Assembly: GCA_013339685.2 (NCBI GenBank)
Contig: CM023481.1
Coordinates: 251,520,329-251,584,328 of the forward strand
Direction: 5' to 3'
Source of the DNA: Hyalomma asiaticum
Taxonomy: Eukaryota; Arthropoda; Arachnida; Ixodida; Ixodidae
Length of the DNA: 64,000 nt
Shown piece by piece: positions 11,831 through 22,409 of this stretch; position 1 is the first letter of the stretch, and every line of letters begins with the position of its first letter. A program made the translations under genes and the position numbers. Under the pieces are notes generated by a model that ran no database searches, was not told the DNA's origin, and saw only the letters and a list, made by a program, of their open reading frames with translations.

Positions 11831-12738
11831 ACTGCAGCAAAACTGCGGTTGTCAGATGCACATGTTGCAAGTGCAAGATGATGACAAAGACGGTGTGCGT
11901 CGATTTGTCCGGTGCACAGCGCCTCGCAAAGGCATGCGTTTGTGCACAGCTTCGCACCACGAGAGCATGCGCCCTCACGTGGCGTCCAAGCAGCTCCTAG
12001 AATAGCATAGGAATGCATAGTGTAGCATAACAAAGAGGCGGGACGACGTCAAGTCGAGGCCACGCGTGCCGCGTCTGCAACCGTCTCGGTTACGACGCGA
12101 GCGTCTTTACGTTGAGCTCGATGCGAAGCTTTGAGAAGCGTTCGCTAGGCCTCGCAGTGCTTCGCAAGGCGTTTCCCGAAGCCCCGGACCACGACGAAAT
12201 GCGGGTGTGCCGGAGACAAACCAGGACCAGGCGAGTGACCATCATCTTCACTGCTTCCATGTCTTTGCGCCACTACAGTCGGATACAACTCAAGTCTGCA
12301 GTGAAGCCCCTCCCACGCCCTTATAACCGCCAGCCAATGTACCTCCGCGAAGCTCCAGATAGTTCCTTCTTTGAACTTTCCGTGTTACCAAAATAAGGCT
12401 ACGGCGACAGTAGTAATAGATAGGTGCATAAATTTTTATTTCTTAATTCGTTAATTAAAGTGCAACATGGAAAGTATAATTCCTTATTCAGCTGAAATCA
12501 AACGTTTGGAATGCAAAAACTGCAGCCCGCCACAAACGCCCGCACCCGAGTTTATCAACTGAGTTCAGCAAAGTTTCACGCGTAAAACGAGCTCGGAAGT
12601 GAAATGAACTGTACCGCGGTATTTTCCACATAGAAACGCTGAGACTCCACACAGTTCTGTCCATGCTTCTTGAACACATCATGGCTTACACCAATGAAAG
12701 GACTCAAGAACAGCAGACGCTCAGCAGATACCAAAAAC
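11831..12738. other. No supported gene
   Basis: Short frames of no more than 94 codons, none recognisable. A duplicated look around 11820-11850 (gcaaaactgc repeated) is minor. Confidence 0.45.
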
Positions 12739-12930
12739 CAGGGCTGGGCAGAGTATTCCGGAATACAGATATCGCAATACATGCGTTGAAAGCCTAAAAT
12801 ACAGACACGAGATACATTTGTCTTTGACGCAACGCGTTATTTCGGAGATAGTTTTGCAAATTTACGAAAAATGTATCGCGGAATACAGATACAGGAATAC
12901 AGATATTTGTATATTTATATATTATTGCGG
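12739..12930. mobile_element. Possible hAT-like MITE end
   Basis: The start CAGGGCTGGGCA at 12739 is a familiar hAT-type terminus. It is followed by A/T-rich sequence in which gaatacagatat-like words recur. The other terminus and the target duplication were not found, so the right limit is approximate. Confidence 0.35.
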
Positions 12931-13414
12931 GTATACTCATGCTTCACAAAGGCGTTACGTGCAGCATCATATTGTGAATAATGCCGCAGCACCTTGAAAC
13001 TTGCGAGTCAACCATATCGCTCGTATCGCTAGGGGACACCACGGAATAAAAAAACAACAAAAAACATTTATTTTCTGGCGAGAACGTCTGTTTTGCTTGG
13101 AAGCGCGGTTTCGGCCTCAGCCTGAGAGTCGTGATCGAGAAACGCTGCTGTTCTACTGCATACGAGCATATGTTTGTGTTAATAACGAGCACCACCTTCA
13201 TGGCCGAAACGCATACCGTAGAAAGCAAACCGGTTTCAAGGGTACGCGAGCAGACGACGGAGCCGAGCTGCCACGCCGGACAAGCGCGTATGCAGGCGCG
13301 TGTATCTCCGGCAAGTAAACATGGCAAGCATCAGCTCTCAGGCTCGGAAAAAGTACCCGGTTCTGCTACTTCTGCATACGTGAAGGTGTCTGGCTGCTAC
13401 TGCGTTATTTATGG

Positions 13415-14830
13415 ATGCCAAAACAACCAGAGCTAGAGCTAGATATGGTTAAGCTCTGTCTGCGACGAGCACAACGCACCGGAACCCTGCCATCTGGTGG
13501 AGGTGCGGGGTACATGAACCCTAAACCCTCTGCAAGTCGTCAGGCAAGTTCAACTCGTACCAGCCGCCGACAGCAAGGTCTTCAGCCGGAGTTCGGGCCG
13601 GTTCCGGAGAAAGTGAAGAAAGAACACGTCGTGGCCATAGCCATGAACAACGTTGCCACCATGACCAACACTACCAACCCTCCCGTAGATCTTCAGCAAC
13701 CGATGGAGCCGCCACCATTTCATGGGTCACCCTCGGAGGATCCCGAAGACTGGTTGGAGCAAGTTGAACGGGTCAAGCTGTTCAACCGCTGGGACGACGA
13801 GGAGACACTGAGGCACGTGTTTTTCTACCTCGCAGACTCAGCTCGGACTTGGTTCGAAAACCATGAGTGTTCCATAGAGTCCTGGCAGGGATTTAGGACG
13901 CAATTTTTAGCGACGTTCACCACGGTTGTGCGGAAAGAGCGGGCCGAGGTCTTGCTGCAGACGCGAACGCAACACCCCAACGAAGGTGTAGTTGTGTTCG
14001 TCGAAGAGATGAAAAGGCTCTTCAGGCGAGCTGACCCTGAAATGGCCGAAGAAAAGAAGCTACGCTTCTTAATGCGTAGCGTCAAGGAAGAACTGTTTGC
14101 CGGGCTTGTGCGTAATCCGCCCAAAACCGTTGCCGAATTCGTGGCCGAGGCCAGTACAATTAAGAAGGCCCTCTAAATTCGCGCCAAGCAGTATAGCCGC
14201 CGCTGCGTTGACACGGCCAACGTGAACTACGTTGACGGGAACCAGATTCCGACGGATACGCTACGCGAGACGATCCGCGCAGTGGTAAGGGAGGAGCTGC
14301 GTAAACTTCTCCCAACGGCGCCGCAACCCCAAGTCGCTTCCCTAAGCGACGTGATCCGCGAAGAGGTACAACAAGCACTGGGGACTTCTACGCTGCCGGA
14401 ACCACCCCGTGAGCCGCAGGCTATGGTCTACGCCGTGGCAATTCGCGCCCCTCGCCCGCCCGTACCTCGTCGCCAGGAGCCTCCATAACGCCGCTCTTTG
14501 TCGCCTGCCCGACGACCTGTGATGGAACACGCGACGCCAAGGAAAACTGACGTGTGGCGAACCCTCGACCGTCGGCTGCTGTGTTACCACTGCGGAGAAG
14601 CCAGGCACGTCTACCGTCGCCGCCCCTACAAACAACTGGGCCTACGAGGTTTCTCCATCGATGCACCGCGCCCCTTGCCCGGCCAACGACCCAGCGAGAT
14701 CGACGAGTACCTTTCTCACACGAGCCGTGGACCAGCGCGCTTCAACCGTTCACCGTCGCCCCATCCTTATGGATCAACGAGCCGTGGCTCCGCGCGCAGA
14801 AGGTCCCCCAGCCCAGGAAGGGGAAACTAA
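13415..14830 (+). pseudogene. Gypsy gag (capsid and zinc knuckle), two stops
   Basis: One reading frame runs through the whole region and is interrupted only by stops at 14174-14176 and 14486-14488. The retrotransposon gag (capsid) domain is clear in the first part (motifs EDPEDWLEQVERV, ARTWFENHE, SWQGFRTQFLATF); a natural start is the methionine at 13643. A single CCHC zinc knuckle follows near 14580 (CYHCGEARHVYRRRPY). Its last cysteine is arginine and the usual glycine before the histidine is arginine, so zinc binding should be lost. Gag normally forms the intracellular particle and binds the element RNA. Pol follows in the -1 frame, as is common in this superfamily, though decay makes a programmed shift impossible to prove. 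Confidence 0.85.
13495..13510 (+). other. Possible tRNA primer-binding site of the gypsy element
   Basis: TGGTGGAGGTGCGGGG starts with the TGG expected of a primer-binding site, since it would pair with a tRNA 3' end in CCA. It lies about 150 bases before the likely gag methionine at 13643. Without a visible 5' LTR the call is weak. Confidence 0.3.
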
Positions 14831-15390
14831 AGGCAGCAACTTCGGGAGGTGAAGTTGCACTACGGCGAAAAAACGAAAATCCTCCAACGACGCACCGCCG
14901 CACTAAAGACCAAGATTCACGACGCGCCCACAGTCCGACGCTCCGATCAAACGCCGACATGATCCCCCAACGCAACGACAGCCACACGGCGCGGCGCCCG
15001 CCCGACATAACCAAGCCCGCAGTTAACAAGACGACGCCGACGTCTAGCCGCCGACCATCAACGCGAAGCAGCCGTGATACGACACCCCGCCAAACCCGAA
15101 ACTCCAAAACGACTACTTCTGACGTACAGCTGTGCATCGACGGTCTTGACTTTGTCGCACTCGTCGACACGGGCGCCGACTATTCAGTGGTGAGCGGACC
15201 ATTCGCGTCGAAACTTAAAAAGGTTATGACAAGTTCGGACGGTCCGCACATACGCACTGCAAGAGGCCACCTCGTCGCGCCTAGTGGAACCTGCATGTCG
15301 CGGATCACCATAAACGGCGCCACGTACCCTGCTGCGTTCGTCGTACTACCTAACTGATCGCGCGACGTAATCCTCGGCATGGACTTTTTA
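14554..15390 (+). pseudogene. Gypsy aspartic protease, truncated by insertion
   Basis: The frame at 14554-15357 ends with a retropepsin domain. The active-site motif LVDTGADYSVVSG lies near 15160-15195, and the flap and C-terminal strands follow up to AAFVVLPN. A stop at 15355-15357 interrupts it. The C-terminal signature VILGMDFL continues in frame at about 15369-15390, where a 0.58-kb insertion cuts the gene. The first two-thirds of this frame overlaps the gag tail and looks non-conserved. The enzyme would process the Gag-Pol polyprotein. Confidence 0.82.
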
Positions 15391-15970
15391 CAGCGTAAGC
15401 TGTTATGAGATCACAACAGCGTTCGTTTTTGCGCCGTAGTTGTCCGCCGCCGCCGGTGTCCGTAACCACTATCGCAGCAAAATTTAGAAAATATAACCAG
15501 GACCGACGAGTATTCCAACTCGTCCTCTGCCTGGATTCGAACCCAGGCTCTCAGCGTGGCAGTCGAGCGTTGTACCACTGAGCTGCGCCTGTGGTTGAAA
15601 AATCATCGCTAAAAGACCTAAACCGGTATAACGTCTGCCGCGGAACCGCATTAACAAACGTAATGTTACGTTGAAAAATAATAATACACCGCTACGCGAC
15701 GCGAAAATGGATTGTATAACGAGGTCGAGGAATCATTTGAAAGAACACAGGGCTGCATGCTTTGTATAGCTCTGAACCCATTACGGAGGCACTGGTAATT
15801 ATGGCGTAGTGGGTACTTCCCTACTTGGCAAAATGATAAGTTATGGCGCAGGAGATACCTACCACTTCTACTTGCACTAGTTTCCTCAAGCGTTTAAAGT
15901 GGCCTCTAAGAAAGTAGCTCCTCCAGCTTACGCTGTCACTGTCCTGCGGTTCCGCGCAGGCCTGGCTCTT
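15391..15970. mobile_element. Insertion in gypsy pol; retroposon-like, shares 3' module with 34.7 kb
   Basis: This segment separates the protease end (GMDFL) from its continuation NGAIIDLQ at 15978, so it is an insertion. It lies at a CTTTTT tract that appears on both sides, a short possible target duplication. Bases 15799-15965 closely match 34663-34830 (tatggcgtagtgggtacttc and onward), while the rest differs. A tRNA-like segment sits inside it on the minus strand. The words acagcgtaagctg near 15391 and cagcttacgctgt near 15928 form an inverted pair, so a DNA-transposon origin cannot be excluded. Confidence 0.65.
15510..15592 (-). repeat. tRNA-Gly(GCC)-like sequence, degenerate
   Basis: On the minus strand this contains an A-box-like stretch (GCTCAGTGGTACAACGC), an anticodon loop CTGCCAC as in tRNA-Gly with GCC, and a perfect T-arm (CCTGG GTTCGAA TCCAGG). 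The anticodon stem has only about three of five pairs and the acceptor stem is not convincing, so it is a tRNA pseudogene or a tRNA-derived SINE head, not a working tRNA. Confidence 0.6.
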
Positions 15971-15971
15971 T

Positions 15972-17581
15972 TTGACCGACAATGGTGCCATTATTGATTT
16001 GCAGGCCAAGTCGATTAGTTTCTCCGCGGAACATGCCGTGGCGACGAAACCAAGCACCAAACAGCGTACTTCTCTAAGGGTTGCCGATGATCACGCCACC
16101 CTGCCTCCCCGTGCAAGCCTGATGATCGCCGTCTACTCTCAGGATGCGGCTCCGGACAGCGACGTAATCGTGGAGAACGACCAGCTTGCTCCTGGACCGC
16201 GGTGTCTCCGTTGCAAGGGGTATTGTGTGTTTGAAGCAAGGAAAATCTCACGTTCTGATCACGAATTTCACCGAGGAATATCAGCACCTAAACAAGAGCG
16301 CTTCCATTGCGTTCCTCGAGGAAATTCAAGAAGAAAGTGACGTGATCTCGCCTTCGCCGACTTTCATCGCGAATCGGACGACGCCTTCAAGTCTGCCCAC
16401 TTCTTCGACGTGAATCCGGCTCTACCGCAAGGAAAACAAGAGAGGCTGCGCCGCTACAGCGAGTGTTTTACGTCGACTTCCAAACTACGTCAGACACCCC
16501 TTACAAAGCACCGGATTATCACTGAAGACGGCGCCCGCCCAATGCGACAGTCGCCTTACCGCGTGTCTGCGCACGAGCGTGAAGCAATCCGGGCACAAGT
16601 TGAACACATGCCCGCCGATGATATCATACAACCGTCGAAAAGTCCCTGGGCTGCCCCAGTAGTACTCGTGAAGAAAAAAGACGGCACAATGAGATTCTGC
16701 GTCGACTACCGCCGACTGAACAAAATCACAAAAAAAAAGACGTATACCCACTCCCACGAATTGACGACGCCCTAGACCACCTCTGTCATGCAAAGTACTT
16801 CTCGTCGATGGACATGACAACCGGGTACTGGTAAATTAAAGTTGACTAAAGGGACCGCGAGATGACAGCGTTTATAACGCCGGACGGACTCTACGAGTTC
16901 AAGGTAATGCCGTTCGGACTATGCACAGCGCCAGCAACATTTCAAAGAGTCATGGATACTGTACTAGCCGGCCTAAAATGGCACACATGCCTCGTCCACC
17001 TCGACGACGTGGTCGTATTTTCTCGAAATTTCGACGAACACCTCGCGCGGTTACAGTCTGTGCTCGAAGCCATCCGTACGTCGGGGTTAACGCTGAAAAC
17101 TGAGAAGTGCCGCTTCGCGTACGAGCAACTGAAGTTTTTGGGCCACGTCATCAACGCCGAGGGAGTGCTGCCTGACCCCGCGAAAACTACAGCGATTGCC
17201 AACTTTCCAAGGCCGAAAGACAAAAAAGGCGTGCGAAGATTACTCGGACTGCGCGCGTACTACAGGCGCTTCGTCGAAAACTTCGCAAAAATCGCCGAAC
17301 CGCTCATGCGCTTGACAAAAGACAGCGTTCAGTTCTGCTGGGAGGAAACTCAACAAAACGCGTTCTGTGAACTGCAAAACCGCCTACAGCGCCCGCCTGT
17401 GCTCGCACATTTTAACGAATCTGCCGAAACAGAAATGCACAAAGACGCAAGTGAAGTAGGCTTGGGTGCTGTCCTTGTTCAAAAGCAGAACGGCTGCGAA
17501 AACGTAATCGCTTACGCCAGCCGCGGCCTATCGAAGACAGAAAGGAACTACTCGGCCTCGGAAAAGAGTGTCTTGCCATAA
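15972..17581 (+). pseudogene. Gypsy reverse transcriptase and RNase H, frameshifted
   Basis: The linker after the protease begins at 15972. The RT domain is seen as SPWAAPVVLVKKKDGTMRF and CVDYRRLNK (about 16645-16725), then after a frameshift near 16730 as MPFGLCTAPATFQRVMD and the catalytic motif VHLDDVVVFS (about 16995-17025). There the usual tyrosine before LDD is histidine. The thumb and RNase H start follow (LLGLRAYYRRFVENF; DASEVGLGAVLVQ; AYASRGLSKTERNY). The expected TDAS is KDAS. A frameshift near 17573 ends this frame. The enzyme would copy element RNA into DNA; several breaks make it inactive. Confidence 0.9.
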
Positions 17582-17595
17582 TATGGGCAATTTCA

Positions 17596-18857
17596 ATGTT
17601 TCGCCCGTACGTCTACGGCAGGCCGTTTAAGGTGGTGACGGACCACCATGCACTGTGTTGGCTCGCAAATTTCAAGGATCCTTCTGGCCGACTGGGGAGA
17701 TGGAACCTGCGCCTGCAGGAATACGACGTCACCATCGTTTACAAATCCGGCAAGAAACATTCTGACGCCGACTGCCTATCACGCGCTCTAGTCGACCCGG
17801 CGCCACCGGACTCCGATGAAGGCGCCGCGTTCTTCGGCATCGTGACGGAAAGCGACCTAGCCGCCCAGCAGCGAGCCGACCCCGAGTTGCGCGCCATGAT
17901 CGACCATCTCGAAGGACACAACGTCGCCGTGCCAAGGGCCTTTAAACGCAACTCCGCTGCATTCTGCCTGAAAAATTCGGTGCTCGTGAAGGAACGAGAA
18001 AGAAGTACCTTCTCGTCATCCCCGCTGTCCTCCGCGACGAAATCTTGCAAGCGTGCCCCGACGAACCAGCTTCAGGGCACCTCGGCACGGCACGCACGCT
18101 GGGAAAGATCAGGACGAAGTACTACAGGCCCCGTCTCACATCCGACGTCACCCACTACGTCAGGAGCTGCCGTGACTGCCAGCGCCGGAAAACGCCGCCG
18201 ACTAGACCCGCCGGACTTCTGCAGCCAATCGCCGTACCATCGAGGCCCTTCCAATAGATTCGCATGGACCTTCTTGGCCAGTTCCCCACGTCACGAGCCG
18301 CGAACAAGTGGATTGTCGTAGACACGGACTACATGATGCGATACGCAGAGACCGCCGCGCTCCCCAGAGGGACCGCAGAAGTCGCCAAATTTTTCATTCA
18401 CCAAGTGGTTCTGCGACATGGAGCCCCTGAAGTCCTAATCACGGACCGCGGGACGGCGTTCACTGCGGAGCTTATGCTAGGAGTCTTGGGCTACAGCAAC
18501 ACGAATCACCATACCACCCCCAGACGAACGGACTCACCGAAAGCCTTAACAAGACGATCGCGGATATGCTGTCTATGTACGTCGACGTTGAACATAAGAC
18601 GTGGGACGCAGTTCTCCCATATGTCACTTTCGCGTACAACACAGCTATCCAAGAAACTACGCAGATGATTCCATTCGAGCTGGTCTACGGACGACGACCC
18701 ACGACGATGGTGAACGCCATGCTACCACACGTAGAAGACGACGACCTTAACGCCGACGTCCAGGGGTACCTGCAACGTGCGGAGGAAGCCCGCCAGCTTG
18801 CTCGAGTGCGTATAACTGACCAGCACCTAGTTGACGCGGGACGCTACAACCTTGGGC
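17596..18857 (+). pseudogene. Gypsy RNase H end and integrase, broken and 3'-truncated
   Basis: The frame from 17596 carries the RNase H C-terminal part (TDHHALCWLANFKDPSGRLG). The integrase zinc finger at about 18045-18190 keeps one histidine (SGHLG) and both cysteines (SCRDCQRRK), but the first histidine of the HHCC set appears as proline. The DDE core follows in another frame: MDLLGQFPTSR near 18264, ITDRGTAF near 18438, and the glutamate region near 18535 after a further shift. The tail (TFAYNTAIQETTQ, FELVYGRRPTT) lies at 18625-18710. The gene stops at the junction at 18857, without chromodomain or LTR. Confidence 0.87.
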
Positions 18858-18990
18858 TTGGGTGTACGGTGTTGTAGCTGTCAATGAATTCAAGCAGTTC
18901 ATCTTCGCCGTGGGTCCAGACAAGGAAGATATCAATGTATCTTCTGTATAAAAGTGGTTTCAAGGAGCATCGCAAAAGGAATTCAGATTC
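18858..18990 (-). pseudogene. Penelope RT, catalytic motif C block
   Basis: On the minus strand this reads EFLLRCSLKPLLYRRYIDIF followed by LVWTHGEDELLEFIDS. Penelope-like RTs normally show YIDD here. The second aspartate is absent, consistent with an in-frame 3-bp deletion, which would abolish catalysis even if the insertions were removed. It ends at the junction with the gypsy element. Confidence 0.85.
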
Positions 18991-19310
18991 CAGGGTGTCT
19001 ACCATGTTGACATTGCTAAATTCCCTGAGATTTCCAGGTTTTCCCTGAGTATTTTTGCGAAATTTCCTGAGTGGTACAAATTTCTTTATGTCGATGAGGG
19101 TAGGCACAATGTCACCCAATGTCATCGCTAGTAAGCATGTTTAACTCTTTGAGAGTCAATTTAAAAAGAAAGACAAAGAAAGCTTTCCCAGATGGCCAAA
19201 TTGTGAAATTGCGGATTTTTAATGTTATGTACAAAATGCGTAAGGTCGGAAAAACATTGTACAAAGAATCAGGAGCAGTATTTTAGTGTCACCCTCACTT
19301 ATACAACATA

Positions 19311-20306
19311 TTTACTCGAATCTAACGCGCACCCCCCCTTTTTTTTTCGATACAACGGGTCCAAAAATCGTATGCGCGTTAGAATCGCGTGCGAACGAAC
19401 GACACCGTTACCAATATCGAAGCGCGCAGGAAAATGGCCGCCTCCAACGCGCTTCGGGCGCTGTCGAACGGTCACTGCCGAATAAACGAACTAGCGGCGC
19501 GGCGGTCTCTAGCACACATAATTTCCGTAGTTTCTATGTCACCCCTGGTCTCCCGCGTAACGACACCACGACGCACCTGATGCGTAGGCCGAAGGTAGTC
19601 GCCGCGCCAGCTTGGCCATCTAGCGGCCAACCGAAGTCGCTACGTCGCCGATGCAATCTCCGCGATGCCCAGCCGCACTTGGTTTCGATAGCGTTTCCGG
19701 GTGGCCGTAACGGGAGAATAGGTGTTTCCCATCACCGCATGCAACACTGCTCATCATCGCATTTCTCCCTCATATCCGTGCTGAGCCCGAGTCTCTCAGT
19801 CCTGTGCGCAGCTTGACGTCCGAGATTGCGTCGCGGCAATCGCGGAGACCACGTCTCGATCATGCTTAGGCTTCGCTGCGCCAGCCTGCGCAGAAACCAT
19901 GGCAGCACGCGTGAGAGAACTGTGACAGCACGGAGGGATGCAGCACTGCGAGTAAATCATGTTATATATCGCCGCTCGCACGCGGCAACGTGCGGCAATT
20001 TCATCGGGACGCAAGAATCGCCGAACGTCTACGAGACGCGGCGGATCAAGTGAAGCGGGAAAGCCACAGCGCGGCCGTTCGCGGGATTGCAGGGGTTCAA
20101 AGTTAGCGGTGCGTTTATTATGCGAGTGCGTTCATTGCCCGAGTACGGCATCTGTTTTTATGAATGTGAGGAAGGTTGATTACTAAGGACTTTCCTTTTT
20201 TTCGTGTCACAAAGAATGGGTGCGTATTACAATCGATGTTTTACTTTTTTTTTGTCACGGGAAGCTGGTGCGCGTTACAATCGAGGCCGCGCTAGAATTG
20301 AGCAAA
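19311..20306. mobile_element. TA-flanked TIR element (Tc1/mariner/pogo type)
   Basis: Terminal repeats TTTACTCGAATCTAACGCG (19311) and, inverted from 20306, TTTGCTCAATTCTAGCGCG are flanked by TA at 19309-19310 and 20307-20308. Internal words such as ggtgcgcgttacaatcga recur near the right end. A segment near 20043-20140 matches 29719-29857, a fragment of the same family. No transposase is recognisable. Confidence 0.7.
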
Positions 20307-20659
20307 TACTGCAAATCGTTCAATAGTATTTCAGAACGTGGTGTTCCTTGAAAAACGGGTCTATACGCACAGCGCCTTTTCGCAGTCTGCGGACATAAAA
20401 CGCATCTCTGTTCTGCTCTTGGAGCTACCAGCTGTGCACACACACGGTATCTTCTCTGCGTGCGGCTGCCTTGGGCAGAGCAAACTCAGTAATTCAGAAC
20501 AACAAGAATCTCCCGTAAGCGTCGAAACAAGTTGAAAGCTACGCCAATAAAGATGAAAATCAACTTCCGCCGCCTCAGCAAAAGGGTGCCGATGAAGATA
20601 AAGTTTCACGCGCCTCCGTTGCAACCACGCTAAGAAACCGAAACCGCGAAATGGAGTTG

Positions 20660-20701
20660 CCCAGAGCCGTATATTCCCTTCGAAGGGAATATACGGCTCT
20701 G
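20660..20701. repeat. Perfect 42-bp palindrome without spacer
   Basis: Bases 20660-20680 (starting ccagagccgtatattccc) are followed directly by their exact inverse at 20681-20701. The word ggagttgccca flanks it as a direct repeat at 20652-20662 and 20700-20710. It lies within the hAT-like insertion. Confidence 0.95.
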
Positions 20702-21165
20702 GAGTTGCCCAGCGGCGTTGCCGCAGATCGCGCGACGCGCACAAGCAAGAAATCAGTCCTGTTTATCTCCGCAAGAAAGCAAAGCCCTAACCACACATAC
20801 GCGGTACAACGCCTCAACGCATGGCGTGTAGAATCGGCGCCGCGTCCTGCAGCTTCGTGTAGCCGTACGCCCTCTGCCTCTACAGTCTTCTCCACAATAT
20901 TTGTGGAAAAGACGGCGTGCATGTAAACGCACAAGATAACAACGCTCGGCGCAAACACGGGCCATGTGTGCGCCGTAGCGCGTCCAGACATATGGAGCGG
21001 ACTTCGCATAGAACAAGACGTGACAAGCACAGCCAGAGAGGAAAAAAAAAAAAAAAAAAGAGGACCGGTGCGCACGGACGGAGAGCGTGTAGGAATGGGG
21101 GAAAGGGATACTCATCGCTTCAGTTATTGCGAGTTGCGCTACAACCTCCCTCGCATGGTTCATAG

Positions 21166-21928
21166 TTAGAGGACCCTAAACCACCCCGACATTTTTTTGA
21201 ACATTTCAAGTTAACACGCGCATCAAATTGAGAATGGCGCCACGAAGAACGATGTCAAACGCGGCAGCGCTACGCGCCGCAGCCGCGCCACAAACTCGAA
21301 AAACAATCCTGTGCGCCTCTCCGGCCATTTCCGGCATAACTAAGTTAGCCGCGACGACATTGTGGTTTTTGGTGACGTCAGAAAAGTCCGAGCTCCGCTG
21401 ATTGGTCGAAGGAGAACGTCGCCTTCCGGTTAGTCCTGCTAGCAAATGCACGCGCTCCCTGCCTGTTTGTTTTCCTCGTCATGTGTCGTTCATGTGGTGT
21501 TCGCGTGTGAATTCGCAAATGCGCTACGCTACGCAAGTGAAAGTGAGGTACAGCCGACTAGAAACTGCAGCAACTGTCAGAACACGACGGATAGCGCTAA
21601 TAGGGAGCGTTGGCACAGCACCAACAAAACATTTGCGCGAACGCGGGAGCCCGGCGGAGGCGCGTCAACCGGATGCGCGTCATCGGCGATGTATGTCACG
21701 TGACATTCGGAGCAGCACTCGGCGAGGAAGTGGCACTGGCAAGCGGCCGGCGGGCGCTGGAGAGAGCGAAACAAGAAAGTGCCGCGTTTTGATGATCAGA
21801 CGCGTGCAACTCGGCTATTTCGGCACCGTTACAAAAAATTCTTGCGGCTACGTGTTTGTTGCGGACACCGGCACAAAAGCAATCCCACAACTAAATTTCG
21901 ACCTCTTGGTGGTTTAGGGGCCCTTTAA
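21166..21928. mobile_element. TTAA-type MITE
   Basis: The left end reads TTAGAGGACCCTAAACCACC from 21166. The right end, inverted from 21928, reads TTAAAGGGCCCCTAAACCACC. The shared terminus and TTAA (mutated to TTAG on the left) resemble the larger element at 25591-28016. The interior is non-coding. Confidence 0.7.
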
Positions 21929-22059
21929 GAGCCAGCCTTACCGCAACTTTCGTACTTCAGCTGATTTTCCCTGAAAGAAGCCCAAATTCCCTGAGTTTTC
22001 CCTGAGATTTTCCAGACTTTATCATATTCCCCGAGATTTCCCGATTGGAAGACACGATG

Positions 22060-22409
22060 GATTCAAGCTTCCCCATAAAAATGTTGGCATAATTTGGTGC
22101 CATTCTTGTGCCCATGGCCGTTCTGCTGACCTGTCGAAAATATTCTTGGTTGAATTCGAAAGAATTTAATTCTAGGACGAGCCTCGTCAGTATTTCGATG
22201 GTGAGGCAGTCCGGTGTGTTTGGTTGTCTATTCTGTGCGCACATGTTTTTCAGTGCCGCTATGCCGTCGTCGTGTGGAATATTTGTGTATAATAACGATA
22301 CATCGAGGGTGACTAGGTACGAGTTTTCTGGCATGGGTAGGTCTGAGATATCTCGAAGGAAATCAGTGGTGTCTTTTACATACGATTCTAAGGTACCAGG
22401 AATATGGCT
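22060..22409 (-). pseudogene. Penelope RT, motifs A and B block
   Basis: The minus-strand frame holds the palm motif A (LVTLDVSLLYTNIPHDDGI) and motif B (TAMGTRMAPNYANIFMGKLE), both typical of Penelope-like reverse transcriptases. It begins at a 7-bp duplication shared with the 23.4-kb block and ends at the gattc duplication of the hAT-like insertion. The open frame extends past both ends into unrelated inserted sequence. Confidence 0.9.

Larger units (their letters stand above)
13415..18857 (+). mobile_element. Decayed Ty3/gypsy LTR retrotransposon
   Basis: Gag, protease, reverse transcriptase, RNase H and integrase occur in the canonical Ty3/gypsy order on the plus strand. The coding parts are broken by in-frame stops, several frameshifts and a 0.58-kb insertion at 15.4-15.97 kb. 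The 3' end is lost: at 18857, after the integrase core but before any chromodomain or LTR, sequence changes abruptly into a Penelope-like element on the opposite strand. No LTR pair could be identified; the left limit is the start of the gag frame and is only a minimum. Confidence 0.9.
18991..22059. mobile_element. hAT-like element inserted in the Penelope RT
   Basis: Imperfect terminal inverted repeats CAGGGTGTCTACC (18991) and, inverted from 22059, CATCGTGTCTTCC match at 10 of 13 positions. A 5-bp duplication gattc lies at 18986-18990 and 22060-22064. Both ends carry subterminal words of the type ttccctgag and tttccaggttttccctgag. The CAG start and 5-bp duplication recall the hAT group with 5-bp targets. 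No transposase was found inside. It contains two further elements (19311-20306 and 21166-21928). Confidence 0.72.

Noticed and set aside
15510..15592. Functional tRNA-Gly gene
   Set aside because: The T-arm and anticodon loop are good but the anticodon stem is broken and the acceptor stem cannot be formed convincingly.
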